The translations under genes were made by a program, and so were the position numbers. From contig CAYJIR010000003.1 of the NCBI GenBank assembly GCA_964370295.1, positions 43,746 to 107,745 of the forward strand: DNA of 64,000 bases. Reading direction: 5' to 3'. The notes under the pieces were generated by a model. It was not told the DNA's origin, ran no database searches, and saw only the letters and a list, made by a program, of their open reading frames with translations. The stretch comes from JAAYCI01 sp964370295. GTDB taxonomy: Bacteria; Bacillota; Clostridia; Oscillospirales; Ruminococcaceae. Shown one piece after another: positions 44,288 to 52,289 of the stretch; position 1 is the stretch's first letter, and each line of letters begins with the position of its first letter.

Positions 44288-45385
44288 TTAGCTGTGTTTA
44301 TAGAATGGAAGCGGCACCACCTCGGCTTGCACACTTTTGCCCCGGATCTCCACGTCTATTTGGGTACCAATTTCGGCAAATTCACGCGAGATTAAAGCCA
44401 TAGCATAGGCACTTCCTAGATAGGGACAATGTGTGCCGGATGTAGTGTATCCAATATTTTCTCCATTTACGGAAACAGCATTGTTTTCACGGGCAATACC
44501 ACGCCCTGTTATTTTTAGGCCCACACGTTGCACGGTCGGTGTCCCTCTCTCCTCCAGTGCTTTTTTGCCAATGAAATTGTCTTTTGTCATTTTAACAGCA
44601 AAGTCCAGTCCTGTTTCTAAAGGACTTATCTCTTCATTCATCTCATGGCCATATAAGGGCATCGCTGCCTCTAAACGCAAAGTGTCGCGTGCCCCAAGGC
44701 CACAAGGCACGATGCCCTCTTCTTTTCCGGCTTCTAACAAGGCGCGCCACAAAGCCGGTGCGTCCTGGCACGAGCAATAAAGCTCATACCCATGCTCACC
44801 CGTATACCCCGTTTGAGAAAGCAAACAAGTGACCCCAGCCACCACAACCTCGGCCTTAAAAGAATAGTATTGCGCGGGTATATTTTCTTCTTTACAAACT
44901 TTTTTCAAAATGTCTAAAGAAAGAGGGCCTTGCAAGGCAATTTGCGCAAAATTATCTGAATCATCCGTCAATTGCACATCGCCAAACAGGTTTTTCTTCA
45001 TGAAATCCACATCTTTTTCTCGGTTGGAGGCGTTAACCACCACCAGATAGCGATTTTCATGGTAGCGGTATACCAACAAATCATCTACCGTGCCACCATT
45101 TTCGTTGCACATAGGCGAATAGCGAACACGCCCATCTGCCAATTTCATAAAAGCATTGGTGTATAAATTCATGATATTGGCCAAGGCATCAGGGCCCTCT
45201 ATCCATACCTCACCCATGTGCGAAACATCAAACAAACCTGCTTTTTTACGTACAGCCATATGTTCATCTATCACACCACTGTATTGCACAGGCAACATAT
45301 ACCCTGCAAAAGGAACTATCTTGCCACCCAAGGCCACATGCTCCTCATATAAAGGTGTTTTCTTCATGTTTTCCATCGATTCCAT
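44288..45385 (-). CDS. gcvT: Aminomethyltransferase (glycine cleavage system T protein)
   Basis: The protein (365 residues) has the GcvT pattern: TPLYEEHVALGGKIVPFAGY, LFDVSHMGEV with the tetrahydrofolate-binding region, QTGYTGEHGYEL, and LGARDTLRLEAAMPLYGHE. It transfers the methylene of glycine (carried on lipoyl-GcvH) to tetrahydrofolate. gcvH and gcvP are not in the window. GGGGG is six bases before the ATG. It is the first gene of the serine/glycine series and is preceded by a long leader with hairpins. Confidence 0.95.
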   Translation of the reverse strand: MESMENMKKTPLYEEHVALGGKIVPFAGYMLPVQYSGVIDEHMAVRKKAGLFDVSHMGEVWIEGPDALANIMNLYTNAFMKLADGRVRYSPMCNENGGTVDDLLVYRYHENRYLVVVNASNREKDVDFMKKNLFGDVQLTDDSDNFAQIALQGPLSLDILKKVCKEENIPAQYYSFKAEVVVAGVTCLLSQTGYTGEHGYELYCSCQDAPALWRALLEAGKEEGIVPCGLGARDTLRLEAAMPLYGHEMNEEISPLETGLDFAVKMTKDNFIGKKALEERGTPTVQRVGLKITGRGIARENNAVSVNGENIGYTTSGTHCPYLGSAYAMALISREFAEIGTQIDVEIRGKSVQAEVVPLPFYKHS

Positions 45386-45481
45386 TCTTTACCCCCCATA
45401 ATTAACTTAAACTGTACAGCTTGTTTCTTAGCCTTTACAAGTAACTGTCTTGCTGTATTTTGGCTATTTTGCACAATGACA

Positions 45482-45515
45482 ATAAAAAAGATGCACCGTA
45501 CCATGCGCATCTTTA
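45482..45515 (-). terminator. Attenuator-like hairpin in the gcvT leader
   Basis: On the minus strand AAAGATGC and GCATCTTT pair around a 12-base loop and are followed by a T-rich run, about 100 bases before the gcvT ATG. It looks like a premature terminator that an antiterminator could override. Confidence 0.6.
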
Positions 45516-45795
45516 TGCGACAAGACAACAATTTTGCACTCTACAAGCCATTTAAACACCACACAGCAAAACAAAAATCTTGTCTGTAATTTATAATATC
45601 ATTCAGCAATTTTTAAGTACATACATTCTTTTTTCCGTAATTTAATAAACATTTCGGCACATTCCCATCTTATCATTGCCATTTGATTTTCGTCAATAGG
45701 CAATACCTACAAAGAAATCTCGGTGTTTTATATATGATTCATACAAAAATTATGTATTGTAAAATATGCCCGTATAATATGCGTAAAGAAAAGAG

Positions 45796-45824
45796 TTGGC
45801 GGCGAGCTCAAAAAGAGGTATAAT
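45796..45824 (+). promoter_or_regulatory. SigmaA promoter of argF
   Basis: TTGGCG (45796-45801) and TATAAT (45819-45824) with 17-base spacing, about 32 bases before the argF ATG. Confidence 0.8.
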
Positions 45825-45855
45825 GTTATAAAACATGTGATAAAGGAGAAAAAAC

Positions 45856-46848
45856 ATGCCGGTAAATTTAAAAGGGAAACATTTTCTGACATTGCTCGAC
45901 TTTACAGCACAAGAAGTGCGCTATTTGCTGGATTTGGCCCACGATTTTAAAAGCCAAAAACGCAGTGGCACGGCACACAAACATTTGCATGGGAAAAACA
46001 TTGTTTTATTATTCGAGAAAAATTCTACACGTACTCGATGCGCCTTTGAAGTTGCCGGACATGATTTGGGCATGACCGTAACCTTTTTAGATGCTGCCAG
46101 CTCGCAAATGGGCAAAAAAGAAAGCATCGCAGACACCGCCTGTGTTTTAGGCCGGATGTATGACGGCATCGAATACCGCGGCTACGGCCAAAGCATTGTA
46201 CAAGAGCTTGCCGAAAAAGCAAAAGTACCTGTGTGGAACGGCTTAACCGATGAATTTCATCCCACGCAAGCTTTGGCAGATCTTTTAACGATGGAAGAAC
46301 ATTTTGGCCAGTTAAAAGGACTTCGCGTAACCTATATGGGCGATGCCTGCAACAACGTTGCCAACTCATTGATGATTGGCTGTGCCAAAGTAGGGGCTCA
46401 TTTCACAGCCTGTGGCCCCGAAGAACGTCGTCCAAACGAATCGCTCGTTTTGCAATGCGAGGCCATTGCAAAAGAACAAGGAGGCAGTATCACAGTGTGC
46501 ACGGACGTGGCCGAAGGCGCAAAAAATGCCGACGTGTTGTACACAGATGTGTGGGTGTCGATGGGCGAATCAACTGAAGTATGGGAAAGCCGCATACGTT
46601 TACTGCAAGACTATCAAATCAATGCCAATATTATGAAGCAAGCTTCAAAAGAGGCCATTTTCCTTCATTGTCTGCCTGCCTTCCACGACAGGAACACAAG
46701 TGTTGGCGAGGACATCTTCCAAAAATTCGGCCTTGCAGAAATGGAAGTTAGTCACGAGGTATTCGTGTCAAAACAATCGAAAGTGTTCGATCAGGCCGAA
46801 AATAGGATGCACACCATCAAAGCTGTCATGTTTGCCAGTTTATCTTAA
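45856..46848 (+). CDS. argF: Ornithine carbamoyltransferase
   Basis: The protein (330 residues, standard) has the carbamoyl-phosphate site EKNSTRTRCAFEVA, HPTQALADLLT near residue 135, MGDACNNVANSL near 160, and the ornithine-binding HCLPAFHD near 273. It makes citrulline from ornithine and carbamoyl phosphate, or the reverse in the arginine deiminase pathway (arcB). No other arginine genes are nearby, so direction cannot be settled. AAAGGAG precedes the ATG. Confidence 0.92.
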   Translation: MPVNLKGKHFLTLLDFTAQEVRYLLDLAHDFKSQKRSGTAHKHLHGKNIVLLFEKNSTRTRCAFEVAGHDLGMTVTFLDAASSQMGKKESIADTACVLGRMYDGIEYRGYGQSIVQELAEKAKVPVWNGLTDEFHPTQALADLLTMEEHFGQLKGLRVTYMGDACNNVANSLMIGCAKVGAHFTACGPEERRPNESLVLQCEAIAKEQGGSITVCTDVAEGAKNADVLYTDVWVSMGESTEVWESRIRLLQDYQINANIMKQASKEAIFLHCLPAFHDRNTSVGEDIFQKFGLAEMEVSHEVFVSKQSKVFDQAENRMHTIKAVMFASLS

Positions 46849-46932
46849 AAGAACACGACAACACCCTTATACTTGGGGTATACTATCATTCTTACTTTTG
46901 TTTCAAATAAATTACGCCTTTAGGGAGACCCT

Positions 46933-47352
46933 ATGGAAAGCCGAAAGCAGCAAGCTTCTCAACGACATAAACAGGGATACAACTGTTGTCAAAGTGTATT
47001 TTGCACCTATGCCGACCTTTTGGGCTTAGATGAAGCCACAGCATTTCGTGTGTCCGAAGGCTTTGGCCTTGGTTTTGGTGGACAAAAAGAAGTGTGTGGC
47101 GCTGTTTCGGGCATGACACTAGCGGCCGGATGTAAAAACAGCTCTGGTGGCGTAGAGCACGGTATTACCAAACAAGAAACACACCGTCTTGTAAACGATA
47201 TGATAGAAATATTTAAAAACAAAAACGGATCGGCCTTGTGTCGAGATCTTTTGGGCAGTCCAGGACATCCAAAATTACGAAGTTGCGATGGATGCATCGA
47301 GGATGCCTGCAGCATTTTAGAGGCAAAATTATTCAACAACAATACACCCTAG
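46933..47352 (+). CDS. C_GCAxxG_C_C family protein
   Basis: The protein (139 residues) has the cysteine layout of the C_GCAxxG_C_C family (TIGR01909-like): YNCCQSVFCTYAD, KEVCGAVSGMTLAAG, ALCRDLLG and SCDGCIEDA. The cysteines suggest metal or redox binding; no reaction is established. AGGGAGA lies upstream. A nitroreductase follows after 28 bases, so the pair may share a redox role. Confidence 0.85.
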   Translation: MESRKQQASQRHKQGYNCCQSVFCTYADLLGLDEATAFRVSEGFGLGFGGQKEVCGAVSGMTLAAGCKNSSGGVEHGITKQETHRLVNDMIEIFKNKNGSALCRDLLGSPGHPKLRSCDGCIEDACSILEAKLFNNNTP

Positions 47353-47380
47353 ACACCAATGAACATACGGAGGTAGCATT

Positions 47381-47932
47381 GTGGAAGGCGCAAACCTAAT
47401 AAAAGGACGAAGAAGTATCCGGAAGTTTAGTGATAAACCTGTAGATAGGCAACTGATTTCCGATGTGGTTGAGATAGCTCGCTTTGCGCCATCCTGGAAG
47501 AACTCACAGGTGGCACGCTACACCTTTGTAGACGATGTGGATAAAATCAAGCGTATAGCCGACGAAGCCGTGATGGGTTTTTCCTACAATCAAAACACCT
47601 TAGCACAGGCCAAAGGCGTTATGATTCTAAGCTTTGTGAACGGAATCAGCGGAAAGCTAGACGCAGAAAAAGAGGATTATGCCACCTCAAAAGGAAATGC
47701 CTGGGAAGTATTTGACGCAGGTATTGCCTGCCAAGCCTTCTGCCTTGCCGCCTACGAAAAAGGGCTTTCCACCTGTATTTTCGGTGTTTTTGATGAAAAC
47801 ATTGTGCCAACACTTGCAGGTCTTCCCGAAAACGAAACGGTGGCCGCTCTTATCGTGTGCGGATATGCCCAAGCCGATGTTCAAGCTCCACCAAGAAAAG
47901 AAGTGGATGAATTGTTGCGGTTTGCAGATTAA
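47381..47932 (+). CDS. Nitroreductase family protein
   Basis: The protein (183 residues) has IKGRRSIRKFSDKPVD at the N-terminus and APSWKNSQVARYTFV near 43. A GIACQAFCLAAYEKGLSTCIFG segment lies near 120, with GYAQADVQAPPRK at the end. This is the NAD(P)H:FMN nitroreductase layout. A GTG at 47381 follows CGGAGG with seven-base spacing. It differs clearly from the one at 35169 in sequence. Confidence 0.87.
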   Translation: MEGANLIKGRRSIRKFSDKPVDRQLISDVVEIARFAPSWKNSQVARYTFVDDVDKIKRIADEAVMGFSYNQNTLAQAKGVMILSFVNGISGKLDAEKEDYATSKGNAWEVFDAGIACQAFCLAAYEKGLSTCIFGVFDENIVPTLAGLPENETVAALIVCGYAQADVQAPPRKEVDELLRFAD

Positions 47933-48000
47933 TACAGATTTGAAGTCGGCACCGTAGCGACGTAGGTTTGTATGTTTCAAAGAGATCCTGCTTCAATACC

Positions 48001-48080
48001 CTCTGAACAAATACACTTTGAAAAGTGCAGAATTTTTTTCACACAAAACCCTTGCAGAAGTTTATCCAGCAGACATTATT
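48001..48080 (+). repeat. Dispersed intergenic repeat, shortened copy C
   Basis: The segment begins CTCTGAACAAATAC (compare CACTGAACAAAC), then has AAAAGTGCAGAATTTTTTTC and ACACAAAACCCTTGCAG, resembling the extra hairpin of copy B. It ends TTTATCCAGCAGACATTATT, matching the end of copies A and B. The middle hairpins are missing, as if deleted. The rest of the 267-base gap (47933-48199) holds the terminator at 48093-48136. Confidence 0.65.
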
Positions 48081-48092
48081 TTGCACAATTAG

Positions 48093-48136
48093 TAAAACCC
48101 TGCCGTTTTGGTATACACCAAAACGGCAGGGTTTTT
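48093..48136. terminator. Palindromic bidirectional terminator
   Basis: AAAACCCTGCCGTTTTGGT and its exact complement flank a four-base loop and carry T-runs on both strands. It lies between the converging nitroreductase gene and the gene ending at 48200. Confidence 0.85.
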
Positions 48137-48199
48137 ACATTCATATTACCGTGACATTTCCACAGGTTAGGCCCCCATCATCCATCGGGTTTTCCATGC

Positions 48200-48634
48200 C
48201 TACTTTTTGTCCTTTTCCAGCTTACGAACATGTCTTGTTTGGTGTGTAAAACGGTCGTCACTCACGCGTACAATCACCTCATTGTCCGATACATAATGAT
48301 GCGCAGCACGGTTCTTATTCGCCGTTTTATTCAGTGACAGCAAAAACAAACACACAACCAATGCTATAATGGGCGGGCCCACAAAAGTAAACAAAAAGAA
48401 CATAAACGGGCTACTTGAATCGTCTTCGTACTCGTCATACTCTCCGTAATCATCCTCGTAAGATGCTAAAACTTCCCCTGTATCCTGCGGCAACACCAAA
48501 CTCGGTTGTTCTATCCCGCTCACAATCACCGCGTCCGTTCGCACAACCGTCTCTGCAGTGCCTGCGGCTACAGGAACCGTGAACACAAACAGAAACACCA
48601 AGAAAAAAAAGACCATGGATGCACTCTTTTTCAT
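48200..48634 (-). CDS. Secreted/membrane protein of unknown function in SPFH cluster
   Basis: The protein (144 residues) has a signal peptide (about 1-25, ending near VAAG) and a short acidic region with DDYGEYDEYEDD. A membrane helix follows (about 80-102), then a basic cytoplasmic tail rich in His, Arg and Lys. I know no family for it. It is 19 bases downstream of the zinc-ribbon gene and so is the third member of the 51267-48200 cluster. Confidence 0.7.
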   Translation of the reverse strand: MKKSASMVFFFLVFLFVFTVPVAAGTAETVVRTDAVIVSGIEQPSLVLPQDTGEVLASYEDDYGEYDEYEDDSSSPFMFFLFTFVGPPIIALVVCLFLLSLNKTANKNRAAHHYVSDNEVIVRVSDDRFTHQTRHVRKLEKDKK

Positions 48635-48653
48635 ATTCCATACTCCTTATGTA

Positions 48654-49778
48654 CTATAAAAATATAATTGAGCCAATAATGCCGCTGATAATGGTAAGCG
48701 GTATGGAAATCCCAAAGAGAATTGCAAAAAATTTAGGCCAAGACACCGGCAAATCTCCAATGATTTTTCCCGTTTGCCCGTTCATAGCAAAAAGGAAATT
48801 TTTTCCGTTCCAGCGTGTGGACAGCATCCACACAGGCGCCAAACAATAATGCACTTTTTCGTTTACAACCGCCACCTGTTTTTGCCCTAAACTGCAAGAG
48901 TCATACCCTCGCACTGTTTCGCGCATTTTGTCCACGGCCGTTTCTTCGGCCCTTTGATTCATTCTTTGGGCACATTCCTCTGCGCTCACATCAAATTTAT
49001 CGGCCAAATAACCCGGCAAATACGCCACAGAAAACGGTTGCAATTCCTGATAATCGAACGGCTCTATGGCCTCCATGTGATCGTCGGGCATTTTTGTAGA
49101 GGCATCCACAGGTATTTTCTGAAACGGCACTGTTCCAGCCCTTTGCACATCGTAATGATCCGTAGTGGTAATTTCTTCGTCTGAAGTACGCGTAACATGT
49201 ACCTTCGTGGCTTTAAACAATACATCGGCATCCGTTCTGCCATCAAACAACCAAAACGGTGCATAAACACCCCGAATTTCTTCCACATGATTGCCACTGA
49301 TAAACGCTTTCGGCACCAAAGGTTTCCCCTTGTAGTGGTTTTTCAGCGCTTGCTTTGCTGCTTCTTTGTCGAACTTAAACGGAATGACATAATCCGGCTT
49401 TAAGGTGCCCCCGAATTGCCCTGGCACAATGGTGGGGTTGCCACAATACGGGCAACTGGTGGCAGCCGTTGTAGCATCACAAATCAGCTCGGCCGCACAA
49501 GACGGACAACTATACGCCCTCATATTTTGGGCATCATCGCCCCAATCATCTGTAGGGTTTTGCATGGTGGCATCTGCAGGCGGTGCCCCGTGCGCCTCAG
49601 GCGCCTGTGCGGCAAAGGCCTGCTCAGCCTGTGCATTTTTTTGTGCGTACAACGCCTCCATCTCGGCCACTTCATACGAGGCGCCGCAATAGGAACACTC
49701 CAATTTTCCCGTTTGGCTTGAGAACGCAACCGGGCCCGTACAAGCAGGGCACTGATAATTCGTTATCTGGGTTGCCAA
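48654..49778 (-). CDS. Zinc-ribbon protein with C-terminal membrane helix
   Basis: The protein (374 residues) has two N-terminal zinc ribbons, YQCPACTGPVAF..LECSYCGA (1-35) and YSCPSCAAELIC..TSCPYCGN (about 88-120). A central mixed domain has FWLFDGRTDADV and YLPGYLADKFDV, and one C-terminal membrane helix (about 348-372) follows. This is a common clostridial companion of SPFH proteins, without an assigned function. Its start is followed closely by that of the SPFH gene upstream (67-base gap). Its Cys4 sites suggest metal-dependent assembly. Confidence 0.8.
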   Translation of the reverse strand: MATQITNYQCPACTGPVAFSSQTGKLECSYCGASYEVAEMEALYAQKNAQAEQAFAAQAPEAHGAPPADATMQNPTDDWGDDAQNMRAYSCPSCAAELICDATTAATSCPYCGNPTIVPGQFGGTLKPDYVIPFKFDKEAAKQALKNHYKGKPLVPKAFISGNHVEEIRGVYAPFWLFDGRTDADVLFKATKVHVTRTSDEEITTTDHYDVQRAGTVPFQKIPVDASTKMPDDHMEAIEPFDYQELQPFSVAYLPGYLADKFDVSAEECAQRMNQRAEETAVDKMRETVRGYDSCSLGQKQVAVVNEKVHYCLAPVWMLSTRWNGKNFLFAMNGQTGKIIGDLPVSWPKFFAILFGISIPLTIISGIIGSIIFL

Positions 49779-49845
49779 AATTAAACCCTCCTCTTTCTCA
49801 CATTTTTCGGGTTTTTACTAATTTCAAAACACCGTCTCGCAAAGC

Positions 49846-51267
49846 TTATTTTGCATCACTCTCGTCAAACACATCCCCACACTCCGGGCAGAATTTGGGT
49901 GGATTTTTGGGATCCTCCGGGTTCCAACCGCACTTATCACAACGATAAAGCGGTGCCCCAGCCGGCTTAGATTTTCCACACTCTTGGCAGAATTTCCCTT
50001 GGTTTACTACGCCGCAGCCACACTGCCAACCCTCGGCAGGTGCCGGCATCGATTTGCCGCAATTTTGGCAAAACTTAGAGGTATTTTGTGTGCCACACTC
50101 ACAAGACCAAGCATCTTTGCCCTGTGGTGGTTCGGGTTTTGGCGAAGCACAATTGCTACAAAATTTTCCCGTGTTTTGTGTGCCACAGTTGCAGGCCCAA
50201 CCACCCTGTGCCGGAGCCGGTGCTGCTTGTTGTTGTTGTTGTTGTTGCTGTTGTTGTTGCTGCGCACCCATGGCAAACAAGTTTTGCGCATTCATACCAC
50301 CGGCCTGTTGTGCCATTCCAAAGCCCATAAACCCGGTCATAGCACCGGCCTCATTTGAAGCGGCCGCACGCATCGCATCAGACTGGGCACCCACCAAAGT
50401 GGCCGCTGCCATACTGGGGTCGCGCATCATGGCCGTTCTCTGTGCCTGTTTGATAAGCTCTGCATCTTCTTCCGGCAGAGTGATTGGGTTAAGCGCTATA
50501 GACACAACGGACAATCCTCGCAATTCAGACCATTTGCTTGTAAGGGCCTTGTTCATCTCATCGGCCAATTCCATAGCATGCGCAGGCAAAGCACTGGGAC
50601 GCACTTCCATTTCTGAGATACGCGCAAAGGCCGGTTGCAAGGCACTGATAAACTCTGTTTTTAGTTGCGTTTGAATTTCCTCACGAGTGTACTCACTTTC
50701 CACATTACCACAGACATTGGTATAAAACAAAAGCGGATCTGCTATTTTATAAGAATACACACCACTGCACCGCACCGATACATCGATATCCAGACCGATG
50801 TTCTTGTCCACAACACGGAAAGGAATTGGTGTAGGCGTGCCAAATTTATTATCTATCAGCTCTTTCGTGTTAAAATAATAAACGCGCTGATCTTTGCCCG
50901 TATCTCCCCCATAGGTAAAGCGTTTTCCAATATTTTTAAATGTATCCACCACGCTTTGTCCCAAACTACCCGAAAAAATACTGGGTTCTGTGGAGGTATC
51001 GTATACAAACTCTCCGGGCTGGGCACAAACTTCTACCACCTTACCCTGCTCCACAATAATCATGCACTGCCCATCCGCCACAGCAATCCCCGAGCCATTG
51101 GATATAATATTGTCGCTTCCTTTTGTGTTGGATGAGCGTCCACCAACACGCTTCTCTCCTTTTACAACCATAACCTCATGGTCTAATGCCTCACAGTAAA
51201 AAAAATCTTTCCACTGATCAGCCAATGTACCACCCAAGGCCCCAAGGCCTGCTTGAATCAATCCCAT
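49846..51267 (-). CDS. SPFH-domain protein with polyglutamine tract and C-terminal zinc ribbons
   Basis: The protein (473 residues) has an N-terminal basic-hydrophobic segment and an SPFH/band-7-type domain (about 15-290). A linker with a run of 12 glutamines lies near residue 337-348, and then four double-CxxC zinc ribbons repeat (CNCGTQNTGKFCSNC, CECGTQNTSKFCQNC, CGCGVVNQGKFCQEC, CDKCGW..FCPECGD). SPFH proteins form membrane-associated rings or scaffolds; the ribbons resemble those of virion-core-like clostridial members. GAGGGGA precedes the ATG at 51267. A promoter lies at 51336-51364. Confidence 0.85.
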   Translation of the reverse strand: MGLIQAGLGALGGTLADQWKDFFYCEALDHEVMVVKGEKRVGGRSSNTKGSDNIISNGSGIAVADGQCMIIVEQGKVVEVCAQPGEFVYDTSTEPSIFSGSLGQSVVDTFKNIGKRFTYGGDTGKDQRVYYFNTKELIDNKFGTPTPIPFRVVDKNIGLDIDVSVRCSGVYSYKIADPLLFYTNVCGNVESEYTREEIQTQLKTEFISALQPAFARISEMEVRPSALPAHAMELADEMNKALTSKWSELRGLSVVSIALNPITLPEEDAELIKQAQRTAMMRDPSMAAATLVGAQSDAMRAAASNEAGAMTGFMGFGMAQQAGGMNAQNLFAMGAQQQQQQQQQQQQAAPAPAQGGWACNCGTQNTGKFCSNCASPKPEPPQGKDAWSCECGTQNTSKFCQNCGKSMPAPAEGWQCGCGVVNQGKFCQECGKSKPAGAPLYRCDKCGWNPEDPKNPPKFCPECGDVFDESDAK

Positions 51268-51335
51268 CTATACTCTCTCCCCTCACATTATTGTTGTTTT
51301 TTGGAAATTTGCATAAATAAACTTCTATATACTAA

Positions 51336-51364
51336 AAAATACCATAAAAACCACATGAAATCAA
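51336..51364 (-). promoter_or_regulatory. Promoter of the SPFH cluster
   Basis: On the minus strand TTGATT (51359-51364) and TATTTT (51336-51341) have 17-base spacing, about 70 bases before the SPFH start. The intergenic region 51268-51607 is otherwise AT-rich without a gene. Confidence 0.55.
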
Positions 51365-51491
51365 GTCGCATAAAATATAAACTCTATTTGATTTTATTCA
51401 CAAGATAAATGTGTATCTTTTTGTATTTTCAATAATCGAGAATATCCTCATTCTTTAAAACTTGGTGCATAAATTTTTTATAAATTTATAC

Positions 51492-51520
51492 TTGTATTTT
51501 AGCAAGCGAACCCTTATCAT
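51492..51520 (+). promoter_or_regulatory. Promoter of the acetate-transporter-family gene
   Basis: TTGTAT (51492-51497) and TATCAT (51515-51520) with 17-base spacing, about 90 bases before the TTG start. Confidence 0.6.
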
Positions 51521-51607
51521 AGTTAAAGATGCCTTTCATTTCAAATTGTTTCTGCCAAGCTCGCTTTATCATTTCTATCATCTAAAACACACACTGGAGG
51601 AAAATCA

Positions 51608-52156
51608 TTGGAAACGCAAAAAACTATCGCAAATCCGGCACCACTGGGACTTTTAGGGTTTGGCATGACAACCGTGCTGCTAAACTTGCACAACGCCGGC
51701 ATTATCGGCCTATCCATTGTCATCGTGGCCATGGGTCTTGCCCTCGGGGGGCTTGCACAAATTATCGCAGGCATTATGGAGTTTAAGGCCGGCAACACCT
51801 TTGGTGCCACGGCATTTACTGCCTACGGAACATTTTGGTGGTCGCTTGTTATCATTTGGGTATTGCCTGTTTCGGCCGAAGCTGATTTGATTTCTATGGG
51901 TTTCTACCTATTACTGTGGGCCATTTTCACCGGCGGCATGTCTGTGGCTACTTTAAAACACAACCGTGCCACTCAAGTGGTGTTTTTCTCTCTCACTCTT
52001 TTATTTATACTACTGGCCATCTCAGATTTCACAGACAACCACACTATTCGTACCATAGCCGGCATTGAAGGCATTTTTTGTGGCTTGTCTGCTATCTACA
52101 ATAGCTTGGGACAAATTATCAATAGTGAGTTCAAAAAAGAGATTATTAAACTTTAA
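51608..52156 (+). CDS. AceTr (GPR1/FUN34/YaaH) family acetate transporter
   Basis: The protein (182 residues) has six membrane helices with the family signatures NPAPLGLLGFGMTT at the N-terminus, GGLAQIIAGIMEF near 47-60 and NTFGATAFTAYGTFWW near 62-78. Relatives move acetate or succinate with protons through a ring of subunits. The TTG at 51608 is supported by TGGAGG seven bases upstream. Together with acetate kinase at 59261 it fits an acetate-handling anaerobe. A large hairpin and repeat copy B follow. Confidence 0.9.
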   Translation: METQKTIANPAPLGLLGFGMTTVLLNLHNAGIIGLSIVIVAMGLALGGLAQIIAGIMEFKAGNTFGATAFTAYGTFWWSLVIIWVLPVSAEADLISMGFYLLLWAIFTGGMSVATLKHNRATQVVFFSLTLLFILLAISDFTDNHTIRTIAGIEGIFCGLSAIYNSLGQIINSEFKKEIIKL

Positions 52157-52199
52157 GTGCATTTTCTCCCCTCAGGATACAACCCTATAAAAAAACGCA

Positions 52200-52287
52200 G
52201 GTTCATTTCAACCATGACAAAGCGAACAGCTGAGGAGCACCGCTAGCATTCCTCATGATGAAAACGCAGACATGTTTGAAATGAGCC
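52200..52287. repeat. Nested inverted repeat after the acetate-transporter gene
   Basis: GGTTCATTTCAACCATG (52200-52216) and CATGTTTGAAATGAGCC (52271-52287) are complementary at about 15 of 17 positions. Inside them TGAGGA and TCCTCA form a second hairpin. It could be a terminator with a stem-in-stem structure or the edge of a small mobile element. Confidence 0.6.
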
Positions 52288-52289
52288 TA

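Larger units (their letters stand above)
45386..45855. other. Divergent region between gcvT and argF
   Basis: This 470-base, AT-rich region has no gene. On the gcvT side the leader contains a hairpin with a T-run (45482-45515) and flanking complementary tracts (CTTGTC and GACAAG types) that could form alternative structures. The conserved glycine and tetrahydrofolate riboswitch cores are not visible. On the argF side lies the argF promoter. A second TATAAT near 45773 lacks a good -35. Confidence 0.4.

Noticed and set aside
45386..45620. Glycine riboswitch upstream of gcvT
   Set aside because: The conserved glycine aptamer core is not visible on the minus strand, so I report only an unassigned structured leader.
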